From: Actinoplanes teichomyceticus ATCC 31121
GTDB lineage: Bacteria > Actinomycetota > Actinomycetes > Mycobacteriales > Micromonosporaceae
Direction of reading: 5' to 3'
Assembly: GCF_003711105.1 (NCBI RefSeq)
Contig: NZ_CP023865.1
Location: forward strand, 2,629,001-2,693,000
DNA length: 64,000 nucleotides
The notes beneath the pieces are model-generated. The model saw only the letters and a list, made by a program, of their open reading frames with translations. It was not told the origin of the DNA and made no database searches. This document shows positions 34,483 through 43,107 of the stretch, one piece after another. Numbering within the stretch: the first letter of the stretch is position 1; the number at the start of each line of letters is the position of its first letter. The translations under genes were made by a program, and so were the position numbers.

Positions 34483-35631
34483 ATGGACTTCCACTGGTTC
34501 CTCCCCACCAACGGCGACAGCCGGGACATCGTGGGCGGCGGCCACGGCACGCCGGTCGGCTCGGCCGGCGGGGTGCGCCCGCTGACCATCGGCTACCTCG
34601 GCCAGATCGCGCGCGGCGCCGAGCAGCTCGGCTTCGTCGGCGCGCTCACCCCGACCGGCGCCTGGTGCGAGGACGCCTGGCTGACCACCGCCATGCTCAC
34701 CGAGGTCACCGAGCGGCTGAAGTTCCTGGTCGCGTTCCGGCCCGGGCTGATCGCGCCGACCCTGGCGGCGCAGATGGCCTCGACGTTCCAGCGGCTCTCC
34801 GGCGGGCGGCTGCTGCTCAACGTGGTCACCGGTGGCGAGTCCAGCGAGCAGCGGCAGTTCGGCGACTTCCTGGACAAGGACGCCCGCTACGCGCGCACCG
34901 CGGAGTTCCTCGGCATCGTCCGCCCGCTGCTGCGCGGCGCGACCGTGACGTACCAGGGCGCGCACCTGCGGGTGGAGAACGCTCACCTGGCCCGGGTGCC
35001 GCGGACGCCGCCGGCGATCTACTTCGGCGGCTCGTCGAAGGCCGCCGGCCCGGTCGCCGCCGAGCACGCCGACGTCTACCTGACCTGGGGTGAGCCGCCC
35101 GCCCAGGTGGCCGAGAAGCTGGCCTGGATCCGCACCCTGAAACCGGACATGCGCTTCGGCATCCGGCTGCACGTGATCACCCGGGACACCGCGGAGGCGG
35201 CCTGGGCGGAGGCGGCCCGGCTGTTGCGCAACGTCTCCGAGCGGGACATCGCCACGGTGCAGGCCGGGCTGCGGCGCAGCGAGTCGGAGGGCCAGCGGCG
35301 GATGCTCGACCTGCACGGCGGCAGCCGCGACGGCCTGGTCGTCTCGCCCAACCTGTGGGCCGGGATCGGGCTGGTCCGCGGCGGCGCCGGCACCGCCCTG
35401 GTCGGTAGCCACACCGAGGTCGCCGACCGGATCGCGGAGTACGCCGCGCTCGGCATCGAGGAGTTCATCCTGTCCGGGTACCCGCACCTGGAGGAGGCGT
35501 ACTGGTTCGGCGAGGGGGTGCTGCCCGAGCTGCGCCGCCGCGGCCTGTGGCGGCACCCGGCGGGGGAGGAGGGCACCGCCGCGGCGGCCATCCCGTTCGC
35601 CGGCGTCCCGGTGCCGGCCGCGGGCTCCTGA
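34483..35631 (+). CDS. ssuD: alkanesulfonate monooxygenase-like LLM flavin enzyme
   Basis: A 382-residue FMNH2-dependent monooxygenase that in the SsuD family releases sulfite from alkanesulfonates. It has DFHWFLPTNGDSRDIVGG (SsuD-like start), GFVGALTPTGAWCEDAWLTT, LKFLVAFRPGLIAPTLAAQM, LSGGRLLLNVVTGGE, and FGGSSKAAGPVAAEHADVYL plus SPNLWAGIGLVRGGAGTALV, all strongly conserved in SsuD. The ATG has no strong ribosome-binding site, so the transcript may be nearly leaderless. No flavin reductase (SsuE) is adjacent. It probably works with the sulfonate importer at 24.8-27.4 kb. Confidence 0.88.
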   Translation: MDFHWFLPTNGDSRDIVGGGHGTPVGSAGGVRPLTIGYLGQIARGAEQLGFVGALTPTGAWCEDAWLTTAMLTEVTERLKFLVAFRPGLIAPTLAAQMASTFQRLSGGRLLLNVVTGGESSEQRQFGDFLDKDARYARTAEFLGIVRPLLRGATVTYQGAHLRVENAHLARVPRTPPAIYFGGSSKAAGPVAAEHADVYLTWGEPPAQVAEKLAWIRTLKPDMRFGIRLHVITRDTAEAAWAEAARLLRNVSERDIATVQAGLRRSESEGQRRMLDLHGGSRDGLVVSPNLWAGIGLVRGGAGTALVGSHTEVADRIAEYAALGIEEFILSGYPHLEEAYWFGEGVLPELRRRGLWRHPAGEEGTAAAAIPFAGVPVPAAGS

Positions 35632-35737
35632 ACCGGCGCGCGCGCCGGGCCGCCACGACCGCCCGGCGCGCCGCTCGGCCGCGGCCGGCGGACGTGTCGC
35701 TCGGTCCCGCCCGCGGGGCGCCCGGCGCGCTCCGCCG

Positions 35738-37747
35738 TCATCGCCCGGCGCGTGTCCGGCGCGCCGCTCGGCCGCGGCCGGCGGGCCGCGGGAGCTCGGC
35801 GCTCGGCCGCGGCCGGCCGGGCCACCAGAACCGGTCGCCGAGGAGGGTGGCCAGGGCCGGGACCAGCACCGTACGCACGAGCAGGGTGTCCAGCAGCACC
35901 CCGATCATCACGATCACGCCGATCTGGGTCAGCGTGATCACCGGCAGCACGCCGAGCACCGCGAACACCGCCGCCAGCAGGATGCCGGCGCTCGTGATCA
36001 CCGCGCCGGTGACCGCGACCGCGTGCACCATGCCGTCCCGCGTGCCGCGCCGGCCGGCCTCCTCGCGGGCCCGGGTGACCAGGAAGATGTTGTAGTCCAC
36101 CCCGAGCGCCACCAGGAACAGGAACGAGAACAGCGGCACCTGGTTGTCCAGCGCGTGGTCGAACAGCAGCGACCCGGCGCCCAGCGCGGCCAGGAAGCTG
36201 AGGATCACCGTGGCGATCAGCAGCGCCGGGGCGACCAGCGCGCGCAGCAGGACCACCAGCACGAGCAGCACCACCAGCAGGATCACCGGGACGATCACCC
36301 GCAGGTCGCGCCGGGTGGCGTCCCGGGTGTCCAGACTGGTCGCCACGCTGCCGCCGACGAGCGCCCGCCCGGCCAGCTCGGCGCGCAGCGCGCGGATCGT
36401 GTCGAAGGCGGCCGGGGTGTCCGGCGCGGCGTCCAGGATCACCTGGATGCTCGCCCGGGTGGCGGTCCGCTCGGCGATCCGGGCCTGGGCCACGCCTGGC
36501 GTGCCGGAGACCGTGGCGAGCGCCGACGGCGCCTGCTCCGGGCTGGTCAGCACGATCGTCGGGCTGGCCGCGCCGGCCGGGAAATACCTCGACAGGGTCT
36601 CCAGCCCGGCGACCGACTCGGAGCGCACCCGGAACTGCTCGCTCTGCGACAGTCCGAGCCGGGTGCCGAGGCCGCCGGCGCAGAGCAGGCCCAGCACGAT
36701 CACCGACGCCAGGGTCACCGCGACCGGCCTGGCGGCCACCGCGCGCCCGATCCGGGCCCACAACCCCCGCTCCGCCTCGACGCCGCCCTGCCCGGGCCGG
36801 GGCACGAACGGCCAGAACAGCCCGCGGCCGCAGACCACGAGCGCGGCCGGCAGCACCAGCAGCGCGAACACCGCGGCGATCGCGATGCCGGCGGCGGCCG
36901 TGACGCCCAGCGAGACGTTGCTGCGCAGGCTGGCCAGCAGCAGGGTGAGCAGGCTCAGGACGACCGTGCCGGCGCTGGCCGCGATGGCCGGGCCGGCGCC
37001 GCGCAGCGCCTGCCGCATCGCGGTGAACCGGTCCTCGTGCCGGTGCAGCTCCTCGCGGTAGCGCGAGATCAGCAGCAGCGCGTAGTCGGTGCCGGCGCCG
37101 AACACCAGCACGGTCACGATGCCGGTGGTGGAACCGCTCACCGGCAGGTCGGTGTGCCGCGAGAGCAGCGCGACGAGGCTGGTGGTCACCCGGTCGGCGA
37201 GTCCCACGACGGCCAGCGGGACCAGCCAGAGCAGCGGGCTGCGGTAGGTGACCAGCAGCAGCACCGCGACCACCGCCACGGTGACGATCAGCAGCCGGGT
37301 GTTCGCCCCGGTGAAGCTGTCGGCCAGGTCGGCGGTGAACCCGGCGGCACCGGTCACCTCCGCGGTGACTCCGGCCGGCAGCCCGGCCCCGGCCCGGGTC
37401 CGCAGGTCGGCGACCGCGGCGATGGTCTCGTCGGACGACACGCCGGCCGGCAGCGGCACCGACACGATCGCGGCGCGGCGGTCCGGGCTGACGATCGGCG
37501 TGCCGAGCCGCCCGGCCGGGGCCAGGTCGGCGTCGGTCAGCGGCTGACCCCCCTTGGCGACCACGATCAGGGCGGCGCTGGTGCGGCCGGACGGCAGCTG
37601 TTTCTGCAGCTGGGCCACGCGGGTGGACTCGGCCGACGACGGCAGCGAGGCGTTCGGGTCGTTGGTGACCCTGGTCGATCCCGCCAGGCCGATCACCAGG
37701 CCGCCGAGCACCAGGGCCAGCAGCAGGGACGCCCATGCCCGTCTCAT
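35738..37747 (-). CDS. MMPL/RND-family transporter
   Basis: A 669-residue membrane exporter of the MMPL type. It opens with a signal-anchor (RRAWASLLLALVLGGLVIGL), then the extracellular loop TRVTNDPNASLPSSAESTRVAQ and, in each half, five clustered hydrophobic segments. GTDYALLLISRYREE and GVDYNIFLVTRAREE are the paired proton-relay-associated motifs of the family. GGAGGA is six bases before ATG 37747. The last ~20 residues are Arg/Pro-rich and encoded by a locally repeated GC-rich sequence. A divergent MarR regulator and a clean palindrome lie upstream, suggesting drug- or lipid-responsive export. Confidence 0.9.
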   Translation of the reverse strand: MRRAWASLLLALVLGGLVIGLAGSTRVTNDPNASLPSSAESTRVAQLQKQLPSGRTSAALIVVAKGGQPLTDADLAPAGRLGTPIVSPDRRAAIVSVPLPAGVSSDETIAAVADLRTRAGAGLPAGVTAEVTGAAGFTADLADSFTGANTRLLIVTVAVVAVLLLVTYRSPLLWLVPLAVVGLADRVTTSLVALLSRHTDLPVSGSTTGIVTVLVFGAGTDYALLLISRYREELHRHEDRFTAMRQALRGAGPAIAASAGTVVLSLLTLLLASLRSNVSLGVTAAAGIAIAAVFALLVLPAALVVCGRGLFWPFVPRPGQGGVEAERGLWARIGRAVAARPVAVTLASVIVLGLLCAGGLGTRLGLSQSEQFRVRSESVAGLETLSRYFPAGAASPTIVLTSPEQAPSALATVSGTPGVAQARIAERTATRASIQVILDAAPDTPAAFDTIRALRAELAGRALVGGSVATSLDTRDATRRDLRVIVPVILLVVLLVLVVLLRALVAPALLIATVILSFLAALGAGSLLFDHALDNQVPLFSFLFLVALGVDYNIFLVTRAREEAGRRGTRDGMVHAVAVTGAVITSAGILLAAVFAVLGVLPVITLTQIGVIVMIGVLLDTLLVRTVLVPALATLLGDRFWWPGRPRPSAELPRPAGRGRAARRTRAGR

Positions 37748-37763
37748 GAATCCTCCAAGGCTA

Positions 37764-37786
37764 AGAATCTCGATCATCGAGATTCT
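37764..37786. promoter_or_regulatory. 23-bp palindrome between MMPL and MarR genes
   Basis: Perfect 11-base arms AGAATCTCGAT and ATCGAGATTCT around a single C, located 16 bases before the MMPL start and 34 before the MarR start. This is the expected operator of the adjacent MarR regulator, controlling both genes. Confidence 0.85.
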
Positions 37787-37820
37787 CCACCGCCGGTGGG
37801 CGATCTGCAACACTGGCGGG

Positions 37821-38324
37821 GTGAAGGAAACCGAAGCCTCCGCCGGCGAAGCGGTGGAGCGGCAGCGCCTGCGCTCCCGGCTCGTCGACCTGCTGAACGC
37901 CTACTCCAGCGAGGCCAACCACATCGGGCACGCCTTCGCCGGCCGCCACCACATGCACGGCACGGACCTGCACGCGCTGCTGGCGGTGATGCACGCCGAG
38001 CGGGCCGGTGCGCCGTTGACCCCGGGCCGGCTGGGCGAGGCGATCGGGCTGTCCTCCGGCGCCACCACCGCGCTGATCGATCGGCTGGAACGCGGCGGGC
38101 ACCTGCGCCGCATCCGGGAGAGCGCCGACCGGCGGGTGGTGCACCTGCGCTACGGCGAGGCCGGGATGCTGCTGGCCAGTGCCTTCTTCACCCCGCTGGC
38201 GCCGCGCACGGACGCGGTCATGGAGCGGTTCGACGTGGCGGAGCTGCAGGTGGTCGAGCGGTTCGTGCAGGGGATGGTGGACGCCCTGGTCGGCTACCGC
38301 AACGAGCTACGGGGCCGCGACTGA
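37821..38324 (+). CDS. MarR-family transcriptional regulator (MMPL-linked)
   Basis: A 167-residue winged-helix regulator. LHALLAVMHAERAGAPLTPG, LGEAIGLSSGATTALIDRLE (recognition helix) and HLRRIRESADRRVVHLRYGE (wing) are the MarR core. GTG 37821 is preceded by GGCGGG and is the only sensible start after the palindrome. Divergent from the MMPL exporter gene, which it most likely represses. Confidence 0.9.
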   Translation: MKETEASAGEAVERQRLRSRLVDLLNAYSSEANHIGHAFAGRHHMHGTDLHALLAVMHAERAGAPLTPGRLGEAIGLSSGATTALIDRLERGGHLRRIRESADRRVVHLRYGEAGMLLASAFFTPLAPRTDAVMERFDVAELQVVERFVQGMVDALVGYRNELRGRD

Positions 38325-38387
38325 CGCAACCGGGCCGCAACGCGCGGTTGCCCCAGATCGGCCGGCGCGTCGCCGATCAACACCGGC

Positions 38388-39239
38388 GTGCGAACCGAGC
38401 CCTTGCTGTCCCAGGCCGACGACCTGCTCGCCCGTGGCCGTGCGGAGAACGCCGCCCACCTGCTCGCGCCGATCGTCGGCCGGCAACCGGAGAACGTGGA
38501 GGCCTGGCACCGGCTGGCCCGGGCGCGGCTGGAGATGGGCGATCCGACCGGGGCGCTGCGCTCGGCCCGGGCCGCCTGGCGGCTCGACCCGTCCGGCCCG
38601 GAGACGCTCTACTGGCTCAGCCGGACCGCCACCGAGCTCGGGCGGCACCGTGAGGCGATCGACGCCGCGGCCGCCGCCTGCCGCCAGGACCCGGGCAATC
38701 CACGGCTGCACGACCGGCTCGCGCAGGCGCAACTGGCGGCCGGCCGGGTCGGCGACGCCCTGACCGGGTTGACCATCGCGATCGAGCTCGCCGGTTACGA
38801 CGCGGACCTGCACGTCACGCTCGGCCGGGCGCTGTTCGCCGCGGGCCGCCCGCTGAGCGCGCGGGAGGCGATCGGCCGGGCGCTGACCCTGGCGCCCGGG
38901 CACCCCGGCGCGCACCGCACGCTGGCCCTGTTCGAGATCGCCATGGCGTCCGTGGTGGATGCGGCGTCGCTGGCCCAGGCGGCCGACGAGTTCGCCCAGT
39001 CGATGCGGGTCGGCGCGGACGGTCGCACCGACGAGCGGGCGATCCTGGCCCGGGACGCGCTCGGGCACACCGCCCGGGTCGCCCTGACCTGGTGCCTGAT
39101 CACCCTGCTCGCACTCGGCGTGCTCAACGCGACGTCGCTGGTCGCGGTGCCGGCCGTGCTCTACCTCACGCTGCTGTGCCTGGGTTCGGTCGCGGCCTGC
39201 GGCGCGGTGCTCCTGCGACCGGCGTTGCGGGGTTTCTGA
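38388..39239 (+). CDS. TPR-repeat membrane protein
   Basis: A 283-residue protein with about five tetratricopeptide repeats (residues ~5-190; e.g. EAWHRLARARLEMGDPTGAL, LHVTLGRALFAAGRPLSARE) and a C-terminal hairpin of two hydrophobic segments (VALTWCLITLLALGVLNATS, VPAVLYLTLLCLGSVAACGA). TPR domains mediate protein contacts; the partner is unknown. GTG 38388 starts close behind the MarR gene after a GCAACCG/CGGTTGC hairpin (38326-38351). The 3' end has been tandemly duplicated (see repeat). Confidence 0.75.
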   Translation: MRTEPLLSQADDLLARGRAENAAHLLAPIVGRQPENVEAWHRLARARLEMGDPTGALRSARAAWRLDPSGPETLYWLSRTATELGRHREAIDAAAAACRQDPGNPRLHDRLAQAQLAAGRVGDALTGLTIAIELAGYDADLHVTLGRALFAAGRPLSAREAIGRALTLAPGHPGAHRTLALFEIAMASVVDAASLAQAADEFAQSMRVGADGRTDERAILARDALGHTARVALTWCLITLLALGVLNATSLVAVPAVLYLTLLCLGSVAACGAVLLRPALRGF

Positions 39240-39273
39240 CCGTCGCGGTGCTCCTGCGATCGGCGTCGCGGGG
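39204..39273. repeat. tandem duplication of the TPR gene 3' end
   Basis: A 29-base segment beginning GCGGTGCTCCTGCGA at 39204, ending in the coding region, recurs at 39245 with two mismatches (offset 41). The second copy lies after the stop codon. Confidence 0.8.
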
Positions 39274-39313
39274 GTGAGCGGCGCGGATGCGGCCAGGCGC
39301 GCGCCGGGCCGCA

Positions 39314-39721
39314 TCAGGAGGCCAGGCGGCGCAGGATGCGGGCCAGCTCGGCGCGGTCGGCGTCGTCCAGGACGGCGAAGAGGCGCTCGCCCGCGGCGGC
39401 CCGGGCGGCCCGGACGCCCTCGCCGGTGGCCCGGCCCGGCCCGGTGAGCGCGACCAGGGTGGCGCGGCGGTCGGCCGGGTCCGGGCGGCGCTCGACCAGA
39501 CCGCGCCGCTGCAGGTCGTCGACCACCTCGGTGGCCGAGCGCGGGGCGATGCGCAGGTGCTCGGCGAGGGTGCTCAGGCGCATCTCGCCGTGGGTCAGCA
39601 GCATGTTGAGGGCGCGGAACTGCGAGGGAGCGATGCCCCAGGGCTCCATCTCCCGCCTGGCGTGCTCCCGGATCCGCCGGCTGACCGCCCAGAACGCCTC
39701 CGGCAGCGACTCTTCCTCCAC
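39314..39721 (-). CDS. MarR-family transcriptional regulator (ABC-exporter-linked)
   Basis: A 135-residue regulator with MEPWGIAPSQFRALNMLLTH, LSTLAEHLRIAPRSATEVVD (recognition helix) and LVERRPDPADRRATLVALTG (wing). GTG start at 39721. Divergent from a multidrug-type ABC exporter gene with a TGAGGT-A-ACCTCA palindrome between, so it is the probable repressor of that exporter. Confidence 0.92.
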   Translation of the reverse strand: MEEESLPEAFWAVSRRIREHARREMEPWGIAPSQFRALNMLLTHGEMRLSTLAEHLRIAPRSATEVVDDLQRRGLVERRPDPADRRATLVALTGPGRATGEGVRAARAAAGERLFAVLDDADRAELARILRRLAS

Positions 39722-39760
39722 CGGAACAAGGTAGCAGCGATTACCGTTGCTCCCTCATGT

Positions 39761-39773
39761 TGAGGTAACCTCA
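39761..39773. promoter_or_regulatory. TGAGGT-A-ACCTCA palindrome, MarR operator
   Basis: Perfect 6-base arms with one central base in the 121-base divergent region between the MarR regulator and the ABC exporter. TGAGGTAACCTCA-like sequences are, from memory, common at MarR-controlled exporter promoters in actinobacteria. Confidence 0.75.
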
Positions 39774-39842
39774 GCTTGTCCGGGGGCCCCGCGGCGGGAC
39801 GCATACCACGGCGCGGTGGCCTCCTTCGTACGAGGAAAGGTC

Positions 39843-41630
39843 GTGAATTTGGCCGAACATCCCGGCCGGGGCGCGGCACGGACCGTGACCCCCGCGGAGC
39901 GGGCGCAGGCCCGAGCCGTCTCGCTGCGCCGCATCGGCGCGCTCTTCATCGGCCACCGGCGGCAACTCGCCTCGGTCGTGGCCATCATCGTGGCGTCATC
40001 CGCGCTCGGCATGGCGTCGCCGTTCCTGCTCCGCGAGGTCATCGACGTCGCCCTGCCGCAGCGCGACCTGCGCCTGCTCGTCCAGCTGGTGCTGGGCATG
40101 GTGGTGGTCGCCGCGGTCACCTCGGCGCTCGGCGTGGTGCAGACGTGGATCTCCACCACCGTCGGCCAGCGGGTCATGCACCGGCTGCGCGTCGACGTCT
40201 TCCGCCACCTGCAGCGGCAGTCGGTGGGCTTCTTCACCCGCACCCGCACCGGCGAGGTGCAGTCCCGGATCACCAACGACATCGGCGGCATGCAGACCGT
40301 GGTCACCTCGACCGCGACCAGCATCGCGGCCAACCTCACCACCGTGGTCGCCACCCTCGTCGCGATGATCGCGCTGACCTGGCAGCTCACCCTGATCTCG
40401 CTGCTCGTGCTGCCCCCGGCGATCTACCTGACCCGCCGGGTCGCCCGGATGCGCCAGAAGATCACCGCGCAGCGCCAGCGGGAGCTCGCCGAGCTCAACG
40501 TGATCATCGAGGAGGGGCTGTCGATCAACGGCATCCAGCTCAGCAAGACGATGGGCGCCGGCGCCGCGCAGGTCGAGCGGTTCACCCGCTCGTCGAACCG
40601 GCTGATCGACCTGGAACTGCGCTCCGAGCTCGCCGGACGCTGGCGGATGGCGGCCATGAGCGTCGTCTTCGCGGTCATCCCGGCGACCATCTACCTCGCC
40701 GCCGGACTGCCGTTCGCCGCCGGCGCGATGAGCATCGGCACCCTGGTGGCGTTCACCGCGCTGCAGGGCAACCTGTTCCGGCCGCTGATGAGCCTGCTCG
40801 ATGTGAGCGTCACGCTGACCAGCTCGCTCGCGCTGTTCGCGCGGATCTTCGAATACCTCGACCTGCCGGTCGAGATCGAGGAGCCGGCCCATCCGGTACG
40901 CCTGGCGCGGGTGCGCGGCCACCTGCGTTTCGAGGACGTGACCTTCGCGTACGACGACCGCTCACCCGCCGCGCTCGCCGGCGTCACCCTGGACGTGCCC
41001 GCCGGCACCTCGCTCGCCCTGGTCGGTGAGACCGGTTCCGGCAAGAGCACGATCGCCGCCCTGATCGCCCGCCTCCACGACCCCACCGCGGGCCGCGTGA
41101 CGATCGACGGCGTCGACCTGCGCGACCTGTCCCTCGCCGACCTGTCGGAGATGGTCGGGGTGGTCAGCCAGGAGACGTACCTGCTGCACACCACGATCCG
41201 GGAGAACCTGCGCTACGCGAAACCCGACGCGACCGACGAGGAGATCGTCGCGGCCGCCACCGCCGCCCAGATCCACCCGCTGATCGCCGCCCTGCCGGAC
41301 GGGTACGACACCGTGGTCGGCTCCCGCGGGCACCGCTTCTCCGGCGGCGAGAAGCAGCGCATCGCGATCGCCCGCACCCTGCTGCGCAACCCCCGCATCC
41401 TGGTGCTGGACGAGGCGACCAGCGCACTGGACACCGAGACCGAGCGGGCCGTGCAGCAGGCTTTCGACGAGTTGGCCCGTGGCCGCACCACGGTCACCAT
41501 CGCGCACCGGCTGTCCACGGTCCGGGACGCGGACCAGATCGTGGTGATCGACCACGGCCGGGTCCTGGAGTCCGGCACCCACGAGTCCCTGCTGTCGCAC
41601 GGCGGCCGGTACGCCGCGCTCGCCGCTTGA
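39843..41630 (+). CDS. ABC exporter, fused permease-ATPase
   Basis: A 595-residue half-transporter that should homodimerise or pair with another half. The N-terminal ~330 residues hold six membrane segments (e.g. LASVVAIIVASSALGMASPF, LVLGMVVVAAVTSALGVVQT) with FFTRTRTGEVQSRITNDIGG, the first coupling helix. The ATPase domain has Walker A GETGSGKST (~394), Q-loop VSQETYLLHTTIRENL, signature FSGGEKQR (~499) and Walker B ILVLDEATSALD (~521). GTG 39843 follows GAGGAAAGG; the longer frame from 39747 would run through the MarR operator and is rejected. Probably drug or lipid export, repressed by the divergent MarR. Confidence 0.9.
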   Translation: MNLAEHPGRGAARTVTPAERAQARAVSLRRIGALFIGHRRQLASVVAIIVASSALGMASPFLLREVIDVALPQRDLRLLVQLVLGMVVVAAVTSALGVVQTWISTTVGQRVMHRLRVDVFRHLQRQSVGFFTRTRTGEVQSRITNDIGGMQTVVTSTATSIAANLTTVVATLVAMIALTWQLTLISLLVLPPAIYLTRRVARMRQKITAQRQRELAELNVIIEEGLSINGIQLSKTMGAGAAQVERFTRSSNRLIDLELRSELAGRWRMAAMSVVFAVIPATIYLAAGLPFAAGAMSIGTLVAFTALQGNLFRPLMSLLDVSVTLTSSLALFARIFEYLDLPVEIEEPAHPVRLARVRGHLRFEDVTFAYDDRSPAALAGVTLDVPAGTSLALVGETGSGKSTIAALIARLHDPTAGRVTIDGVDLRDLSLADLSEMVGVVSQETYLLHTTIRENLRYAKPDATDEEIVAAATAAQIHPLIAALPDGYDTVVGSRGHRFSGGEKQRIAIARTLLRNPRILVLDEATSALDTETERAVQQAFDELARGRTTVTIAHRLSTVRDADQIVVIDHGRVLESGTHESLLSHGGRYAALAA

Positions 41631-41962
41631 CACCGGCCTTCCCCGGTACGGCGGGCAGCCCCCGCGCCACCGCCCGCCCCGCCCCGTCCCGCCCCTGCCG
41701 GCGCGGCCCGGTCCCCCTGCCGGCGCCGCCCACCCCGCCCCTCGCGGGGCAGCCCGCGCCCGTGCCTGCCCGCGGCCCGGGCATCCCTGCTCCCCGACCG
41801 CCCCGGCGTCGGCCCCTGCCCAGCGACATCCGCGCCCGTGCTTGCCCGGCAGGGTGAGGATCGTGTCGAGACGCACCGGCCGGCCTTACGTGCTTCGCCA
41901 GGTCGGGGTACCGGGTAGGCTGGCCGCCGGACCGGTACGGCAACGACGGGGCGGCCGCGTGG
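41631..41962. other. gene-free GC-rich gap
   Basis: No supported gene. The first 230 bases encode only proline/arginine-rich peptides in open frames. Two related GCGCCCGTGC(C/T)TGCCCG segments occur at about 41757 and 41834. The stretch separates the ABC exporter from a truncated DUF1963 gene and may hold the exporter terminator, but no clean hairpin is evident. Confidence 0.5.
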
Positions 41963-42232
41963 TCACCCGAGGAAGTCGGACACCAGCTCCACGGTCTCGA
42001 ACCTGCGCGCGGCGAGGTCCTCCCGGGAGCACACGGAGAACAAGGCGAGGTGTGCGTGGCCCGCGGGCCAGGCTACGGCCGCCGGCAGCGCCGGCCGGCC
42101 ACCGAAATACCCCATGACCGGGCCGTCGCCGTCGCCGTCCAGGGAGAGACACGGACGCGCGAGGCTTACCCAGTAGTCGATGGCATCCCGCGGCATGCCG
42201 TGCCCAAGGGCGATCTCCCGGAATTCCGTCAA
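41963..42232 (-). pseudogene. truncated DUF1963 (YwqG-like) protein
   Basis: An 89-residue reading frame. IDYWVSLARPCLSLDGDGDG followed by GYFGGRPALPAAVAWPAGHA matches the start of DUF1963/YwqG proteins, where GG-x-P-x-LP-x(4)-WP is the signature. Those proteins run to 200-270 residues; here the frame stops 45 residues after the motif and I find no continuation in other frames. Most likely a 3'-truncated remnant, or a small derived protein. Confidence 0.55.
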
Positions 42233-42354
42233 CGTCTACACAGCGGTCACGATCCTAAATAGATGCCAGCCTTCCCGACCTCGCGCAGAAGTCCGCGACG
42301 TCCTACTACTTCGGCGTGCGGCGTGACGATCCCGCTGACCGGACGATTCATGAT

Positions 42355-43107
42355 CTACCGCTTGGCGACGACCGCCCACACCCGGTGCGGCACGGACAGG
42401 TCCTCGTCGGCGATCAGGGCGGTCAGCTCGGTGGAGAAACGCTCGACCGCGGCCGGTGGGAGGCTGGCCGCCACGCCGGCGCTCGCCCGGATGCGGCCGA
42501 CCCAGCCGGCGCGGGTGTACGGCACGTCCACGTCGAACGAGAACGTCTCGATCCCGGTGAAACCGGCCCGGCGCAGGTCGGTCAACCAGCGGGGGTGCAG
42601 GCCGGTGCCGCCGGCCAGCGGCCACGCCGGGTTGTGCGCCAGGATCAGCCGCTCGGTGGCCGCGACCACGGTGCCGGGCAGCGGCAGCCAGTCGAAGTGC
42701 GCCAGCACGATCCGGCCGCCGCGGCGCAGCAGCCGGCGGGCCTCGGCGGCGGCCTCGTCGGCGCGGAACCAATGCCAGCACTGGCCGGCGGCGACCACGT
42801 CGAACGCGGCGCCGGGCAGGCCGGTGCGCTCGGCGGCGGCGACCGCGTAGGTGACGTCGACGCCGGCCGCGCGGTCCAGGCGCCGGGCCTCGTCCAGCAG
42901 CGGCTCAGCGAGATCGATTCCGGTCACCGTGGCGCCGCGCAGGGCGAACAGCCGGGCCAGGCTGCCGGTTCCGGTGCCCAGGTCCAGAACGGTCTGCCCG
43001 GCGGCGCCGACGCCGTACGCGGCGAGCCGGTCGAGCAGCGCCGGCGGGAAACCGGCCCGGTGCCGGGCGTAGTCCCGCGCGGTACGCCCGAAGTCCACCT
43101 GGCTCAC
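42355..43107 (-). CDS. class I SAM-dependent methyltransferase
   Basis: A 250-residue methyltransferase. [20 protein letters not shown], then the SAM motif [21 protein letters not shown], acidic post-[14 protein letters not shown], and motif [16 protein letters not shown], typical of the family with QCWHWFD. GTG 43107 overlaps the stop of the citrate synthase gene (GTGA), so the two are co-translated. The acceptor is unknown; linkage to a citrate synthase recalls methylation of tricarboxylic acids (as by Tam-type enzymes), but this is speculation. Confidence 0.85.
   Translation of the reverse strand: MSQVDFGRTARDYARHRAGFPPALLDRLAAYGVGAAGQTVLDLGTGTGSLARLFALRGATVTGIDLAEPLLDEARRLDRAAGVDVTYAVAAAERTGLPGAAFDVVAAGQCWHWFRADEAAAEARRLLRRGGRIVLAHFDWLPLPGTVVAATERLILAHNPAWPLAGGTGLHPRWLTDLRRAGFTGIETFSFDVDVPYTRAGWVGRIRASAGVAASLPPAAVERFSTELTALIADEDLSVPHRVWAVVAKR

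Noticed and set aside
39747..39842. Longer start for the ABC exporter
   Set aside because: It would encode the TGAGGT-A-ACCTCA operator region; GTG 39843 has a ribosome-binding site and gives the family N-terminus.
41627..41857. Proline-rich small open frame after the ABC exporter
   Set aside because: Low complexity, no ribosome-binding site and no similarity; frame stays open because of base composition.
42233..42354. Possible coding remnant on the plus strand (PDLAQKSATSYYFGVRRDD)
   Set aside because: The peptide looks protein-like, but there is no start and no recognisable family, and the frame runs into the methyltransferase gene on the opposite strand.
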